From positions 1-56,582 of the forward strand of contig NZ_JJNZ01000011.1 of NCBI RefSeq assembly GCF_000690055.1: a stretch of DNA of 56,582 bases. The letters run 5' to 3'. Position numbers and translations under genes: made by a program. Shown piece by piece: positions 1 through 8,132 of the stretch. The notes beneath the pieces are model-generated. The model had not been told where the DNA came from. It ran no database searches and worked only from the letters and a program-made list of their open reading frames with translations. Source of the DNA: Pseudoalteromonas fuliginea (GTDB lineage: Bacteria > Pseudomonadota > Gammaproteobacteria > Enterobacterales > Alteromonadaceae). Every line of letters begins with the position of its first letter. Positions within the stretch are counted from its first letter, which is position 1.

Positions 1-24
1 TTGTTGTAGGTGAGGTTTTATAAA

Positions 25-54
25 ATAAAAAGCGGTGTTAATGCTAACACCGCT
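25..54 (-). terminator. Rho-independent terminator of hemH
   Basis: A perfect 10-bp stem (AGCGGTGTTA / TAACACCGCT) with a 4-nt loop lies at 31-54. Read on the minus strand it is followed by a T-rich tract. It sits about 30 nt beyond the hemH stop codon. Confidence 0.8.
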
Positions 55-87
55 TAAAAGTCACTATTTACTCGCAGTTATGAACGT

Positions 88-1107
88 TTATAACATCGGT
101 TTTAGTACATCATATATGGCTTCAATGTGATCGTCTCGGTCATTGAGTGCCGCAATGTAACGGTATTTTTCGCCACCAGCTTCTTCAAAAATTTCACGAT
201 TTTCGCCTTCAAGTTCTTCAAGTGTTTCGAGGCAGTCAGCACTAAAAGCAGGGCTTATAATCGCTATGTCTTTAATTCCCTCACTTGGTAGGCTTTGAAG
301 TGTTGCATCGGTATAAGGTTTTAACCATTCAGCTTTGCCAAAGCGGCTCTGAAACGTACTAATTACTTTATCTTTATCCAAGCCTAACTTTTCTACTACT
401 AAGCGGGTCGTTTGTAAACACAAACAATGATACGGGTCGCCTCGTTCTAAGAATAGTTTAGGCATGCCGTGGTACGAAAAAACCAATTTTTGTGGCATGC
501 CGTTTGCTTCTAAATCTTCACTGATGCTGTTTGCAAGCGATTCAATATAGCGTGTATTTTTATGATAGCCGTTTATAAAATGTAGCTCTGGTACCCAGCG
601 CCATTTACGCAGTACGTTTGATACAGCATCAAACGTAGAACCCGTAGTTGGGCTCGAATATTGTGGATACATTGGCATTATAACAATACGTGTTAATCCC
701 TTTTCTCGTAAGGCTTCAAGGCCAGCTTCAATAGATGGATTGCCGTAGCGCATTGCCATAACAACTTCGGTATTGGTGTAGCCTTTTTCTTTTAGTAGGG
801 TATTTAACTTAATACTTTGCTGGCGTGTAATATGGGTTAGTGGTGATCCGTTTTCGGTCCATATACTTTCATATAATTTGGCTGAACGCTTAGGGCGGAC
901 TCGTAAAATAATACCATGCAAAATAATCATCCATACTAGGCGTGGTATTTCTACAATACGGGGGTCTGATAAAAACTCTCGTAAGTAAATACGCAGTGCT
1001 GCAGCCGTCGGCGCATCAGGACTACCTAAGTTGGTAAGCAATATTCCCGTTTTTTGGTTAAAACGCTGATCGTGGGGATTGTCGGTAACGGCAGAAAATC
1101 GCGACAC
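88..1107 (-). CDS. hemH: Ferrochelatase HemH
   Basis: Ferrochelatase inserts Fe2+ into protoporphyrin IX, the last step of protoheme synthesis, at the cytoplasmic face of the inner membrane. Visible family signatures are LLTNLGSPDAP near the N-terminus, MYPQYSSPTTGS at about 146-157, SYHGMP at about 211-216 with the conserved active-site His, and SADCLETLEE at about 289-298 with the conserved Glu. The length of 339 aa is normal for a bacterial enzyme. I chose the GTG start at 1107 because GAAGGAG lies 6 nt upstream; the in-frame TTG at 1122 would lie inside that Shine-Dalgarno sequence. The gene is followed by a strong terminator. The response-regulator gene upstream is on the same strand, separated by about 75 nt, so co-transcription is possible. 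Confidence 0.96.
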   Translation of the reverse strand: MSRFSAVTDNPHDQRFNQKTGILLTNLGSPDAPTAAALRIYLREFLSDPRIVEIPRLVWMIILHGIILRVRPKRSAKLYESIWTENGSPLTHITRQQSIKLNTLLKEKGYTNTEVVMAMRYGNPSIEAGLEALREKGLTRIVIMPMYPQYSSPTTGSTFDAVSNVLRKWRWVPELHFINGYHKNTRYIESLANSISEDLEANGMPQKLVFSYHGMPKLFLERGDPYHCLCLQTTRLVVEKLGLDKDKVISTFQSRFGKAEWLKPYTDATLQSLPSEGIKDIAIISPAFSADCLETLEELEGENREIFEEAGGEKYRYIAALNDRDDHIEAIYDVLKPML

Positions 1108-1181
1108 GGTGTGCTCCTTCAAGCAAAGTCATTAATTTATTTTAGACACATTGTAACGAAAAAAACTGCGATTTAGATCAA

Positions 1182-2510
1182 TCATTTAGCGGTTTTAACC
1201 ATTATTCTAAATGGAGTCGGCTTTTTGGCTTCAAGCTGTTGCAGTTTTTCGATTGATTTGCGGCTAAATATATGGCCTTTTGGTAATAGCATTATGCCTG
1301 TGTGGCTATGCAGAGCATGTCCTAAAATCATGTTCTCTTTAAGTTCGCTAGCGTTACAAATAAGTATTGAGCCAGCTGAGCTTTTTTGCTCACGCATTTT
1401 TGTTTGACTAGCCTCAAGAGCACGTACAATTTTAGGGTGATAAAATGTACCGCTATAAAGCTTTACAGTATCGAGCGCATGTACATGGCGGTCTTGTTCA
1501 TTTGCGGCATTACTTTGTTCAAAAGCATCCCAGTAATCACGCGCTAAACCCAACACCATTGCGCCAATCGGTATATCGTTACCGGCTAAACCTTTTGGCA
1601 TGCCATTCCCGTTATAACGCTCAAACTGATGGTAAATAGCGTCAGAAACATCATGTAAATGTGTTGCTGGCATTAGCATTAATTGTGCTGTGCTTGGGTG
1701 CGTATAAAATGTTTTACGCTGCGACTCGCTTAATTTATTGACTGGTTTTTTATAAAGATCAGGATCCATGGCAAGTAACCCTATTTGCGCTAAGTAGCCA
1801 GCCATCGGCGCAAGATCGATACTTTTCTGCGATAAATTTAAATAAAGCGCTATTTGGGTGCAGGTATTGGCAATGTTTTGTGCCCTATTTCCATCGAGAT
1901 AAGGGTTTGCATTTATAAAGTTATATAAAAGCTCGACGGTTGATTTATGCTCTATCTTTTCTCGTTCACTTGCTTCTTCTAATTGTTTTAAAACTTGTTT
2001 GATTTGTTTAGTTCGTTTTTCTACGCGTTGTTCAAGATCATTGTTTAATTCGATAAGTTCTAAGTTTTGAGTTTTTACTTGTTCTTCAAGTATTTGATTT
2101 TGTTTTTTTAGCTGAAATTTTTCAAGGCTATTATTAATGCTGCCAAGTAGCAGATCGTTTTGCCAAGGCTTTTGGATATAACCGCTTATTTGACCTTGGT
2201 TAACTGCGGCTAAGGTTGTTTCTATGTCGGCATACCCTGTTAATAAAATACGCTGTGTGTCAGGCGCAAGCTTACGGGCTTGCTCTAAAAACTGTGCGCC
2301 ATTCATTTTTGGCATGCGCATATCGCTGATGATTAAGCCAAATTCGTGGCTTTTTAAATGTGTTAAAGCTGTTTCGGGGTTACTGCACGCGATCGCCGTT
2401 AGTTTGTTTGTTTTTAGTAAACGGGTGAGTGAACGCAATACTATTTCATCATCGTCAACGCATAGTACATCAATGTGAGTCATGGCAGCTTTTTTAGCTG
2501 TGTCTGTCAT
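1182..2510 (-). CDS. Response regulator with REC domain and degenerate HD-GYP-like output domain
   Basis: The N-terminus is a receiver domain: acidic DDD cluster near residues 19-21, phospho-acceptor Asp near 63 in LIISDMRMPKMNG, conserved Thr in LLTGYAD and Lys near 114 in YIQKPW. A coiled coil of about 55 residues follows (EQVKTQNLELIELNNDLEQ and onward). The C-terminal half resembles HD-GYP c-di-GMP phosphodiesterases of the RpfG type, but the HD metal motif reads AGYLAQIGLL and the GYP motif reads RYNGNGMPKGL. Metal-binding residues therefore appear lost, and phosphodiesterase activity is doubtful. I chose the ATG at 2510, which has AAGGA 7 nt upstream, over an in-frame TTG at 2531. No cognate histidine kinase is adjacent. 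The fold assignment is by motif only. Confidence 0.85.
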   Translation of the reverse strand: MTDTAKKAAMTHIDVLCVDDDEIVLRSLTRLLKTNKLTAIACSNPETALTHLKSHEFGLIISDMRMPKMNGAQFLEQARKLAPDTQRILLTGYADIETTLAAVNQGQISGYIQKPWQNDLLLGSINNSLEKFQLKKQNQILEEQVKTQNLELIELNNDLEQRVEKRTKQIKQVLKQLEEASEREKIEHKSTVELLYNFINANPYLDGNRAQNIANTCTQIALYLNLSQKSIDLAPMAGYLAQIGLLAMDPDLYKKPVNKLSESQRKTFYTHPSTAQLMLMPATHLHDVSDAIYHQFERYNGNGMPKGLAGNDIPIGAMVLGLARDYWDAFEQSNAANEQDRHVHALDTVKLYSGTFYHPKIVRALEASQTKMREQKSSAGSILICNASELKENMILGHALHSHTGIMLLPKGHIFSRKSIEKLQQLEAKKPTPFRIMVKTAK

Positions 2511-2610
2511 AGCTTTATCCTTACAAGTCAATAATGTATTTTTTATTTAAGATTACTTTATTAAAGCGTAGCTCAAAAAATCACTCCAGTTACATAATTG
2601 TCAAAGATGA

Positions 2611-2792
2611 TTAGGGCGCGTTGATCTTTGTGGATTAAAATTAGTCCCTAGAAAGAACCTTTCGGGCAGCGCATGTTTGTTATTTATGCTGCGTTATCGA
2701 CTACTTATGGATAATAACCACACTACATGGCCTTGCCTAAAAACCAAGCAGTCTACTGCAAGTTCAACCACCAAAGAGCAACACGCCCTAAA
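2611..2792. mobile_element. MITE-like element or IS remnant, about 182 bp, with terminal inverted repeats
   Basis: The left end at 2611-2633 (TTAGGGCGCGTTGATCTTTG, then TGG) and the reverse complement of the right end at 2768-2792 (TTTAGGGCGTGTTGCTCTTT, then GGTGG) match over about 23 positions with two substitutions and one indel. The interior is non-coding and contains a second short inverted pair, GACTACT near 2698 and AGTAGTC further right at about 2819. No transposase is encoded and no clear target-site duplication is visible. The ends look like those of a small IS whose transposase gene is missing, so I infer a non-autonomous element. It lies upstream of the TonB-dependent receptor and could affect its transcription. 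Confidence 0.6.
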
Positions 2793-3181
2793 TGTTTATG
2801 CTTAAAGTTAATTGCTGAGTAGTCGGCAAGTTAAAAATGCTTGTTTACGCTATATGCTATTTTCGACGAAGAAATAAAAGTAAATAGTGCCTTAGACTAA
2901 GTTACGAGTATTTTTTGTTCATTACCCGTCAAAACAGACAATAACCATTATAATTCACATTGTAAACAAAACGTTAAATCTGGTAATTTGAAAATTAATA
3001 CCTGTTTTGTATGTATTTAACGCACTTTTAAGTGTTTTTTTCTTATGTTATAAAATATTTGCATAATTACACCATTTTTTATTTCTTTTTATTTGTATAT
3101 GTTGCTAGGATGTTTGCACAGGCTGCTAATAAAGTGGTTTAAATAATTTATAAGAACACACAAAAAAACAGGGTCGTCACT
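2793..3181. other. Non-coding leader/promoter region of the TonB-dependent receptor
   Basis: About 390 bp of AT-rich sequence with no convincing coding region. It must contain the promoter of the receptor gene starting at 3182. I see no clean sigma-70 promoter and no clear Fur box. AGGG lies 8 nt before the start codon. Confidence 0.5.
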
Positions 3182-5722
3182 ATGTCAACATACCGTTTAA
3201 ATACACTTGCTGTAGCCGTTGCTTTTGCGTTTAGCGCACCAAGCATTGTTAACGCAGAAGAAGCACCAGTGCAAGCTGCTAAAAACATAGAGCAAATATC
3301 TGTATTAGGATCGCGTGTATCTAACCGCACCTCTACAGAGTCTTCTTCTCCTATTGATTTAATTGACGCGGATGATTTAACTAAAGGTGGTTTTACCGAA
3401 TTAGGCCAAAGCCTTCAAGCGACAGCGCCTTCATTTAACTTTTCGCGTACACAAGTATCAGACGGTTCTGATTTATTTAGACCCGCAACACTTCGCGGCT
3501 TACAACCAGATCAAACCCTTGTATTAGTAAATGGTAAACGTCGTCATAACCAATCAATTTTTGGCCTTAACGGTACAGTAGGTGCAGGCGCTGCGGGTAC
3601 TGATATGAATGCCATTCCGCTAACGGCGCTTAAAGGCGTTGAAGTATTACGCGACGGCGCTGCAGCGCAGTATGGCTCTGACGCGATTGCAGGTGTTATT
3701 AACTTATCTCTTAATAACTCAACCGGTATTACAACGGGTTTTGTACAATACGGCGGCACAAGTGAAGGTGACGGCGACACTATTTCAGCAGGTTTAAACC
3801 GTGGTTTTGAATTAGGTAACGAAGGCGGCTTTATTAACCTATCGCTTGAGTACCGTGATGCCGACGGCACTAACCGCGCCGAGCGCGATACGGGTGGTTC
3901 GCTTAATGTTGAACCAGGTACGCTAAGTGAAGATGTACGCTGGGGCCAAGGTAACTCAGAAAGTGAATTTACGTCGTTATTTTACAACATGGCATTACCA
4001 ATGGGCGACGGCGAGCTTTACTCGTTTGGTGGCTACTCTGAGCGCACGGCGCTGGGTAATGGTTTTTACCGTAACTTTAACGAAGCCTCTAAAAACGTAA
4101 CACAAGTATACAGCGATGGTTTTTTACCGCGCATATATAACGAAGCACAAGATATTTCAGTCGCGCTTGGTTTTAAAGGCGATATAAACACAGATTGGAC
4201 TTACGATGTATCGGCTGTTTATGGTGAAAACCAATACGATTTTACATCACGTAATACATTAAACGCTTCTTACGCGGCTGAGTATTTATTTAATAACCCA
4301 AGTGCAAGCGATACCGATATTACAGCAAACTCTGGCCCTACTGGCGGTTACTCAGGTGGTTTTAGATTCGATCAAACAACGGTTAACCTTGATGTAAACG
4401 GTATTGTAGATATTGGCCGTAGTGAGCCTTTATATGTAACAGTAGGCGCCGAATACCGTAAAGAAAACTACGAAATAGTGCCAGGCGATGAATCATCATA
4501 CGCCTGTGGGTTAGCAAATATGGATACCTCGTACCCATCAGTAAACGATCCGGATCAATTTGCACAGTGTGGTTTTCAAGCTTATAACGGCCTTCGCCCT
4601 GAAGCGGCTAACGACAGCGACCGTAACAGCTATGCAGTTTATGTAGACGTAGAAACCATGATCACCGACGCATGGAACGTAAGTGGTGCGCTACGCTATG
4701 AAGATTTCTCAGATGCTGGGGATGATTTAATTGGTAAATTAGCAACACGTTATGAATTTTCAGATGACTTTGCAGTACGTGGTGCACTATCTACTGGTTT
4801 TAGAGCGCCATCACTTCAACAAAGTGGTTATACAGCTTTTACAACTAACTTAGGCTCAGACGGCACATTAACGCAGTCGTTCACGGCAAACACTGGGACC
4901 GCTTTCCCAAGTGCGCTAGGCGTAGATAGCTTAGAGCTTGAAACATCAACAAACTACAGTGCAGGTTTTGTTTACGATGTAACAAGCGAGCTTTCGTTAA
5001 CGGTTGATTTTTACCGTGTAGAAATTGAAGACCGTATTACACTTGGCAGCTTACTTTCGGTTGACGACGTATCGTTTAGCTCAGAAGCGGTTGCAGCGCT
5101 ACAAGCAACTGGTGCAGTGCAAGCTAACTACTTCTCAAACTCGGTTGATTCTACTACGCAAGGTGTTGATATTATTGCATCGTACCGCACTGAAGTTGAA
5201 GGCGGCAATTTAGGAGTAACCTTTGCAGGTAACCTAAACGATACTAAAATTGACAGCGTAAATGCAAAAGACGGTATTCCTGAAGCGGTTGCTTTTGATG
5301 ATTTACAACGTAGCTTTTTTACCGACGGACAACCGAGCGAACGTGCAACGCTTACGTTTGACTACGAACGCGATGCCTACACATCAACCATTCGCTTTAA
5401 CTACTTTGGCGAAACAGACGTAAAATACTTTGGTAACGACCATATTTCATTACCAGGTGAGCTTTCGCCTACGGGTTCATTTAAACCAACAAGTACAGTT
5501 GAGTCTGCAGTGTTAGTTGATTTAAATGTTAGCTACCAAATTAACGACATGTTTGCGCTTTCGGTTGGTGCCGATAACGTATTTGACGAAACGCCAGATG
5601 AATTAGGTGATGACGAAGTACTTAATTTTATCACCAACGGCGCATTTAAATACCCTGTACGCGCATTGCCATACGGTTTTGACGGCAGAACGTATTATGC
5701 AAAAGTAAGCTTTAGTTTTTAA
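3182..5722 (+). CDS. TonB-dependent outer-membrane receptor
   Basis: An 846-aa outer-membrane active transporter driven by TonB-ExbB-ExbD. A signal peptide of about 25 residues ends in VNA before EEAPVQ. The plug domain follows at about 35-175 and includes LGSRV, ATLRGLQPDQTLVLVNGKRRH (in the conserved LRGL/VNGKR region) and the conserved stretch VEVLRDGAAAQYGSDAIAGV. The rest is typical beta-barrel sequence (NFSAGFVYDV-like strands, DLNVSYQINDMF, GADNVFDE) and the protein ends in aromatic Phe within YAKVSFSF, the usual outer-membrane insertion signal. The substrate cannot be read from sequence; no transporter or siderophore genes are adjacent. It is monocistronic, with a long leader and a strong terminator just downstream. 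Confidence 0.93.
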   Translation: MSTYRLNTLAVAVAFAFSAPSIVNAEEAPVQAAKNIEQISVLGSRVSNRTSTESSSPIDLIDADDLTKGGFTELGQSLQATAPSFNFSRTQVSDGSDLFRPATLRGLQPDQTLVLVNGKRRHNQSIFGLNGTVGAGAAGTDMNAIPLTALKGVEVLRDGAAAQYGSDAIAGVINLSLNNSTGITTGFVQYGGTSEGDGDTISAGLNRGFELGNEGGFINLSLEYRDADGTNRAERDTGGSLNVEPGTLSEDVRWGQGNSESEFTSLFYNMALPMGDGELYSFGGYSERTALGNGFYRNFNEASKNVTQVYSDGFLPRIYNEAQDISVALGFKGDINTDWTYDVSAVYGENQYDFTSRNTLNASYAAEYLFNNPSASDTDITANSGPTGGYSGGFRFDQTTVNLDVNGIVDIGRSEPLYVTVGAEYRKENYEIVPGDESSYACGLANMDTSYPSVNDPDQFAQCGFQAYNGLRPEAANDSDRNSYAVYVDVETMITDAWNVSGALRYEDFSDAGDDLIGKLATRYEFSDDFAVRGALSTGFRAPSLQQSGYTAFTTNLGSDGTLTQSFTANTGTAFPSALGVDSLELETSTNYSAGFVYDVTSELSLTVDFYRVEIEDRITLGSLLSVDDVSFSSEAVAALQATGAVQANYFSNSVDSTTQGVDIIASYRTEVEGGNLGVTFAGNLNDTKIDSVNAKDGIPEAVAFDDLQRSFFTDGQPSERATLTFDYERDAYTSTIRFNYFGETDVKYFGNDHISLPGELSPTGSFKPTSTVESAVLVDLNVSYQINDMFALSVGADNVFDETPDELGDDEVLNFITNGAFKYPVRALPYGFDGRTYYAKVSFSF

Positions 5723-5747
5723 TTTATAAAGTAAACTAAGTAATTAT

Positions 5748-5776
5748 AAGCGCAGTTATTAACTGCGCTTTTTTTA
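5748..5776 (+). terminator. Rho-independent terminator of the TonB-dependent receptor
   Basis: A perfect 10-bp stem AAGCGCAGTT / AACTGCGCTT with a 3-nt loop is followed directly by a run of T residues, 25 nt after the stop codon. Confidence 0.9.
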
Positions 5777-5925
5777 TGCTTTTTTATTATAAAAAAGCAC
5801 CTGTTGGGCATTAAAAATACTTGCGCGGTTGAAAATTAAGCCTACAATCGCCATCTCTTAAATAGGCCAATATAAAAGCCTCTTTATTATTTAACTTAAA
5901 ATAACCATTAGTTGATAGGAAATAT

Positions 5926-6126
5926 ATGACTAAAAAATCTAAAGCAAAAACCGCAAACACCAGCGCGGTAGACACAGGACGAGGCGTTATAAACCACAAT
6001 GCACTAGCAGCGTTGGTAACCTCTAAATTATTTAAACCACAGGTGGTTAAAGCTAAAAAAGGCAAAGGTTCGTTTAAACGTAGCAACAAGCATTCAGGAC
6101 AAGAGTCCTATTTAATCGCCGCTTAA
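5926..6126 (+). CDS. arfA: Alternative ribosome-rescue factor ArfA
   Basis: ArfA binds ribosomes stalled on mRNAs lacking a stop codon and recruits release factor RF2, backing up tmRNA trans-translation. The 66-aa product has the family core: NALAALVTSKLFKPQVV, the KKGKGSFKR motif and KHSGQE, which align with the E. coli segment containing EALLHDPLFRQRV and KKGKGSYMR. The N-terminal Lys/Thr-rich extension is longer than in E. coli and the tail after KHSGQE is short (SYLIAA). AGGA lies upstream of the ATG. In other species the arfA message is cut or terminated before its stop codon so that the factor is made mainly when tmRNA fails; a small hairpin sits at the matching place here (6096-6109). 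It stands alone between a terminator and a repeat cluster. Confidence 0.85.
   Translation: MTKKSKAKTANTSAVDTGRGVINHNALAALVTSKLFKPQVVKAKKGKGSFKRSNKHSGQESYLIAA
6096..6109 (+). promoter_or_regulatory. Hairpin inside the 3' end of arfA
   Basis: AGGAC and GTCCT pair around an AAGA loop, followed by ATTTAAT, about 17 nt before the arfA stop codon. By analogy with arfA of E. coli (RNase III cleavage) and Haemophilus (intragenic terminator), it could make the transcript non-stop. The 5-bp stem and poor T tract make this only a candidate. Confidence 0.35.
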
Positions 6127-6166
6127 ATAGCAACGATCAAATAGGGCTTTCGCCAGCGCAGAACTA

Positions 6167-6265
6167 ACTCACGCGAGAAGCATCGTTTTTAATTTTAAAG
6201 TCTGTTTTTCATTTTAAATATGACGAGCTTCACTCGTTACGCCAGCAAGCTGCGCGTCTACAAGG
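6167..6265. repeat. Palindromic repeat unit 1 (partial)
   Basis: First of three related units. It begins with CTCACGCGAGAAGC and ends with CGCCAGCAAGCTGCGCGTC followed by TACAAGG at 6265. Between them is TTTTAAAGTCTGTTTTTCAT, shared with unit 2. The outer left arm present in the other units is missing. Confidence 0.75.
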
Positions 6266-6295
6266 GAATGATTATTGAGCTGCGGTTACGATTTC

Positions 6296-6410
6296 TTGTA
6301 GGCGTAGAGCTTGCTCACGCGAGAAGCGCAGCTTCTAACCTAAAGTCTGTTTTTCATTTTCAATATGACGTGCTTCACTCGTTACGCCAGCAAGCTGCGC
6401 GTCTACAAGG
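6296..6410. repeat. Palindromic repeat unit 2
   Basis: The left arm CTTGTAGGCGTAGAGCTTGC at 6296 is an imperfect reverse complement of the right arm GCAAGCTGCGCGTCTACAAG ending at 6409. An inner hairpin GAAGCGCAGCTTC lies at 6323-6335. The interior and right arm are nearly identical to unit 1. Confidence 0.8.
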
Positions 6411-6437
6411 GTTTATACCCAAGTTTCAGAATATGAT

Positions 6438-6536
6438 GTGTAGACGTCGAGCTTGCTCACGTTAGAAGCAAAGCTTCTCATTACTTAATATCCTAAAAAC
6501 TGCGTTTTTACACGCCAACAAGCTGCGCGTCTACAG
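6438..6536. repeat. Palindromic repeat unit 3
   Basis: Left arm GTGTAGACGTCGAGCTTGCT, inner hairpin GAAGCAAAGCTTC and right arm CGCCAACAAGCTGCGCGTC followed by TACAGGC. It ends 1-2 nt from the stop codon of the minus-strand lipase gene, so its hairpin could protect or terminate that transcript. Confidence 0.75.
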
Positions 6537-6537
6537 G

Positions 6538-8037
6538 CTATTCCAGTCTTGTTACTTTTACTTTTATTTTTCCTGCGTTCGCACCATAAAAGCGGCTTAA
6601 GTCGTTTGCAAATGGGCAAAACTCACCAGATTTAGTAATTTTAATATCAGCGCCGTCAGCTATTTTAAATAGGTGCTCGTCGTTTTTATTAATCGCCCCT
6701 ATCAACGAAAACCATTGTGCATGAGGCAATCGTCTAAATGGCTCAAGCACTGCCATTGGGATTTCTTTTACGCCAAGCTTCACATTATCGCGATGCCAAC
6801 CTATTGGTGTGCACTTTATACCATCGTCAAACCAGTATTGATTTGGATATGGGGTAAAACGGTAAGTAGCGCCTTGCTCTAGCATAAGGCCAGTTGCATT
6901 GTATTGCTCACTAGCAAATACTATTACATCTTGGCTTTGGTTAACGCTCAGCACATTCATGTTTTGATTAGCCAGTTCTATATGTTGGCTTAAACCAATA
7001 AAGCTAAGCGTGGTGTTGTCGTTATAGCTAATTTTGTAATGCAGTTTTTTAAGCGATTCTGGGCGGTAACTGGTTAGCTTGTTAATACGCTCTGCAACGC
7101 TGTGATGCACTAAAGGTTTAAGATTGCTAGCTTCGTTATCTATAAGTACATAGCATTCTCTGTCTACTAGTTTAAATAAGGGGTTAAACCAAAAGTAATT
7201 TTGCTGATGGCTTAATGCGAGCGGATCAGGAATAACCGTCACATCATCTTGCGCAACTAAGTTGTTATCGGGTAGTAGTGTTGTGTAATCTATATCGTTG
7301 CTAGTTAATAACGAAATATTAAGCGGTTGCTCTATTAACCACTCAAGTGCATAACGCAAGCTAATATCGGCTAGGCCATCGCGGTAGTAACCACCGCCAA
7401 TGTCTGAATGCGCGCCAGCAAACCACAGCTCGGTAATATTATTTTGATGGTTCATTAGTGTGGGTTCAAAGGCGCGGCGTTTTTCATCAAGCGATACACA
7501 GTGCAGAGCTTGAGATACGTTTGTGGCTATGGTGTGGTTTTCAAAAATAACATGTTCAGCGCCGCGCGTTGCTTTACTTACTTTTGATAAGCCAATTGAG
7601 GCTACTGTATCAAATACACAAAGGTAGACTCGCTCACATATTAATAACTCCAGACATTTTGCAAAGCGCCTGGCAAGTGCTGCACCTCGACTAAAACCTG
7701 TTAAAAGTAGTGAATCGCCTAGTTGGTAATGAGTTTTAAAATCGGTTAAAGCCTGATTTAAAATACTGGCTACATCGTCACCACGAGGTGCAAATGTTTG
7801 GTTTAATACACGCTTTAAGCGACTACCTTTAGTGCCTATCCCTTGATAATAAAAACTGAGTTGGTTTGACTGTGGGGTAATGGGGGAGTCTTCTAATTTA
7901 CCGCCAAGCAGTAAGTGTAATTTTAGAATATTAGAAATACTGGCGTCTTCTTTAAAGTGTTCTGAGCTAAATTGCTCTGCGTCACGGGGCTCATTCCCTG
8001 TGCCATCAAAGTTGAAAATTAGCGTTTTGCCCGTCAT
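6538..8037 (-). CDS. DUF2235 / Tle1-like lipase-fold protein
   Basis: A 499-aa alpha/beta-hydrolase of the DUF2235 family, which includes the type VI secretion phospholipase effector Tle1. An N-terminal FNFDGTGN motif is at 8-15. The nucleophile elbow GFSRGA is at 114-119 (Ser116), a candidate catalytic Asp in FDTVASIG (143) and a catalytic His in GAHSDIGGGY (210). The C-terminal 250 residues have no motif I recognise. No signal peptide is present. No VgrG, Hcp, PAAR or adaptor gene and no obvious immunity gene is adjacent, so a secreted-effector role is only inferred from the family; an intracellular esterase is also possible. The start has GGA 9 nt upstream. Confidence 0.82.
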   Translation of the reverse strand: MTGKTLIFNFDGTGNEPRDAEQFSSEHFKEDASISNILKLHLLLGGKLEDSPITPQSNQLSFYYQGIGTKGSRLKRVLNQTFAPRGDDVASILNQALTDFKTHYQLGDSLLLTGFSRGAALARRFAKCLELLICERVYLCVFDTVASIGLSKVSKATRGAEHVIFENHTIATNVSQALHCVSLDEKRRAFEPTLMNHQNNITELWFAGAHSDIGGGYYRDGLADISLRYALEWLIEQPLNISLLTSNDIDYTTLLPDNNLVAQDDVTVIPDPLALSHQQNYFWFNPLFKLVDRECYVLIDNEASNLKPLVHHSVAERINKLTSYRPESLKKLHYKISYNDNTTLSFIGLSQHIELANQNMNVLSVNQSQDVIVFASEQYNATGLMLEQGATYRFTPYPNQYWFDDGIKCTPIGWHRDNVKLGVKEIPMAVLEPFRRLPHAQWFSLIGAINKNDEHLFKIADGADIKITKSGEFCPFANDLSRFYGANAGKIKVKVTRLE

Positions 8038-8083
8038 AACCCAATTTCCTTAGTTGTTTTAAATACTCTACACAGACAATGTT

Positions 8084-8118
8084 AAAAATTAAAGACAGTG
8101 ATAACGCTCACTGCCTTT
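8084..8118 (-). terminator. Terminator downstream of ndh
   Basis: AAAGGCAGTGA and TCACTGTCTTT (minus strand) pair with one mismatch, followed by AATTTTTAAC. It lies between the ndh stop and the lipase start. Confidence 0.7.
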
Positions 8119-8132
8119 AATTTAAATCGCCT

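Noticed and set aside
3544..3870. Antisense frame of 108 residues in the TonB receptor gene
   Set aside because: It lies wholly opposite a clearly coding gene, has no start signals and its composition is that of a shadow frame.
5811..6089. Minus-strand frame of 92 residues over arfA
   Set aside because: Opposite to arfA, whose motifs are unmistakable; no ribosome-binding site.
6220..6465. An 81-residue reading frame across the repeats
   Set aside because: It follows the repeat sequence, has no ribosome-binding site and its protein mirrors the repeat units.
6167..6536. CRISPR array
   Set aside because: Only three imperfect, palindromic units of about 100 bp; no short uniform repeats, no unique spacers of constant length and no cas genes.
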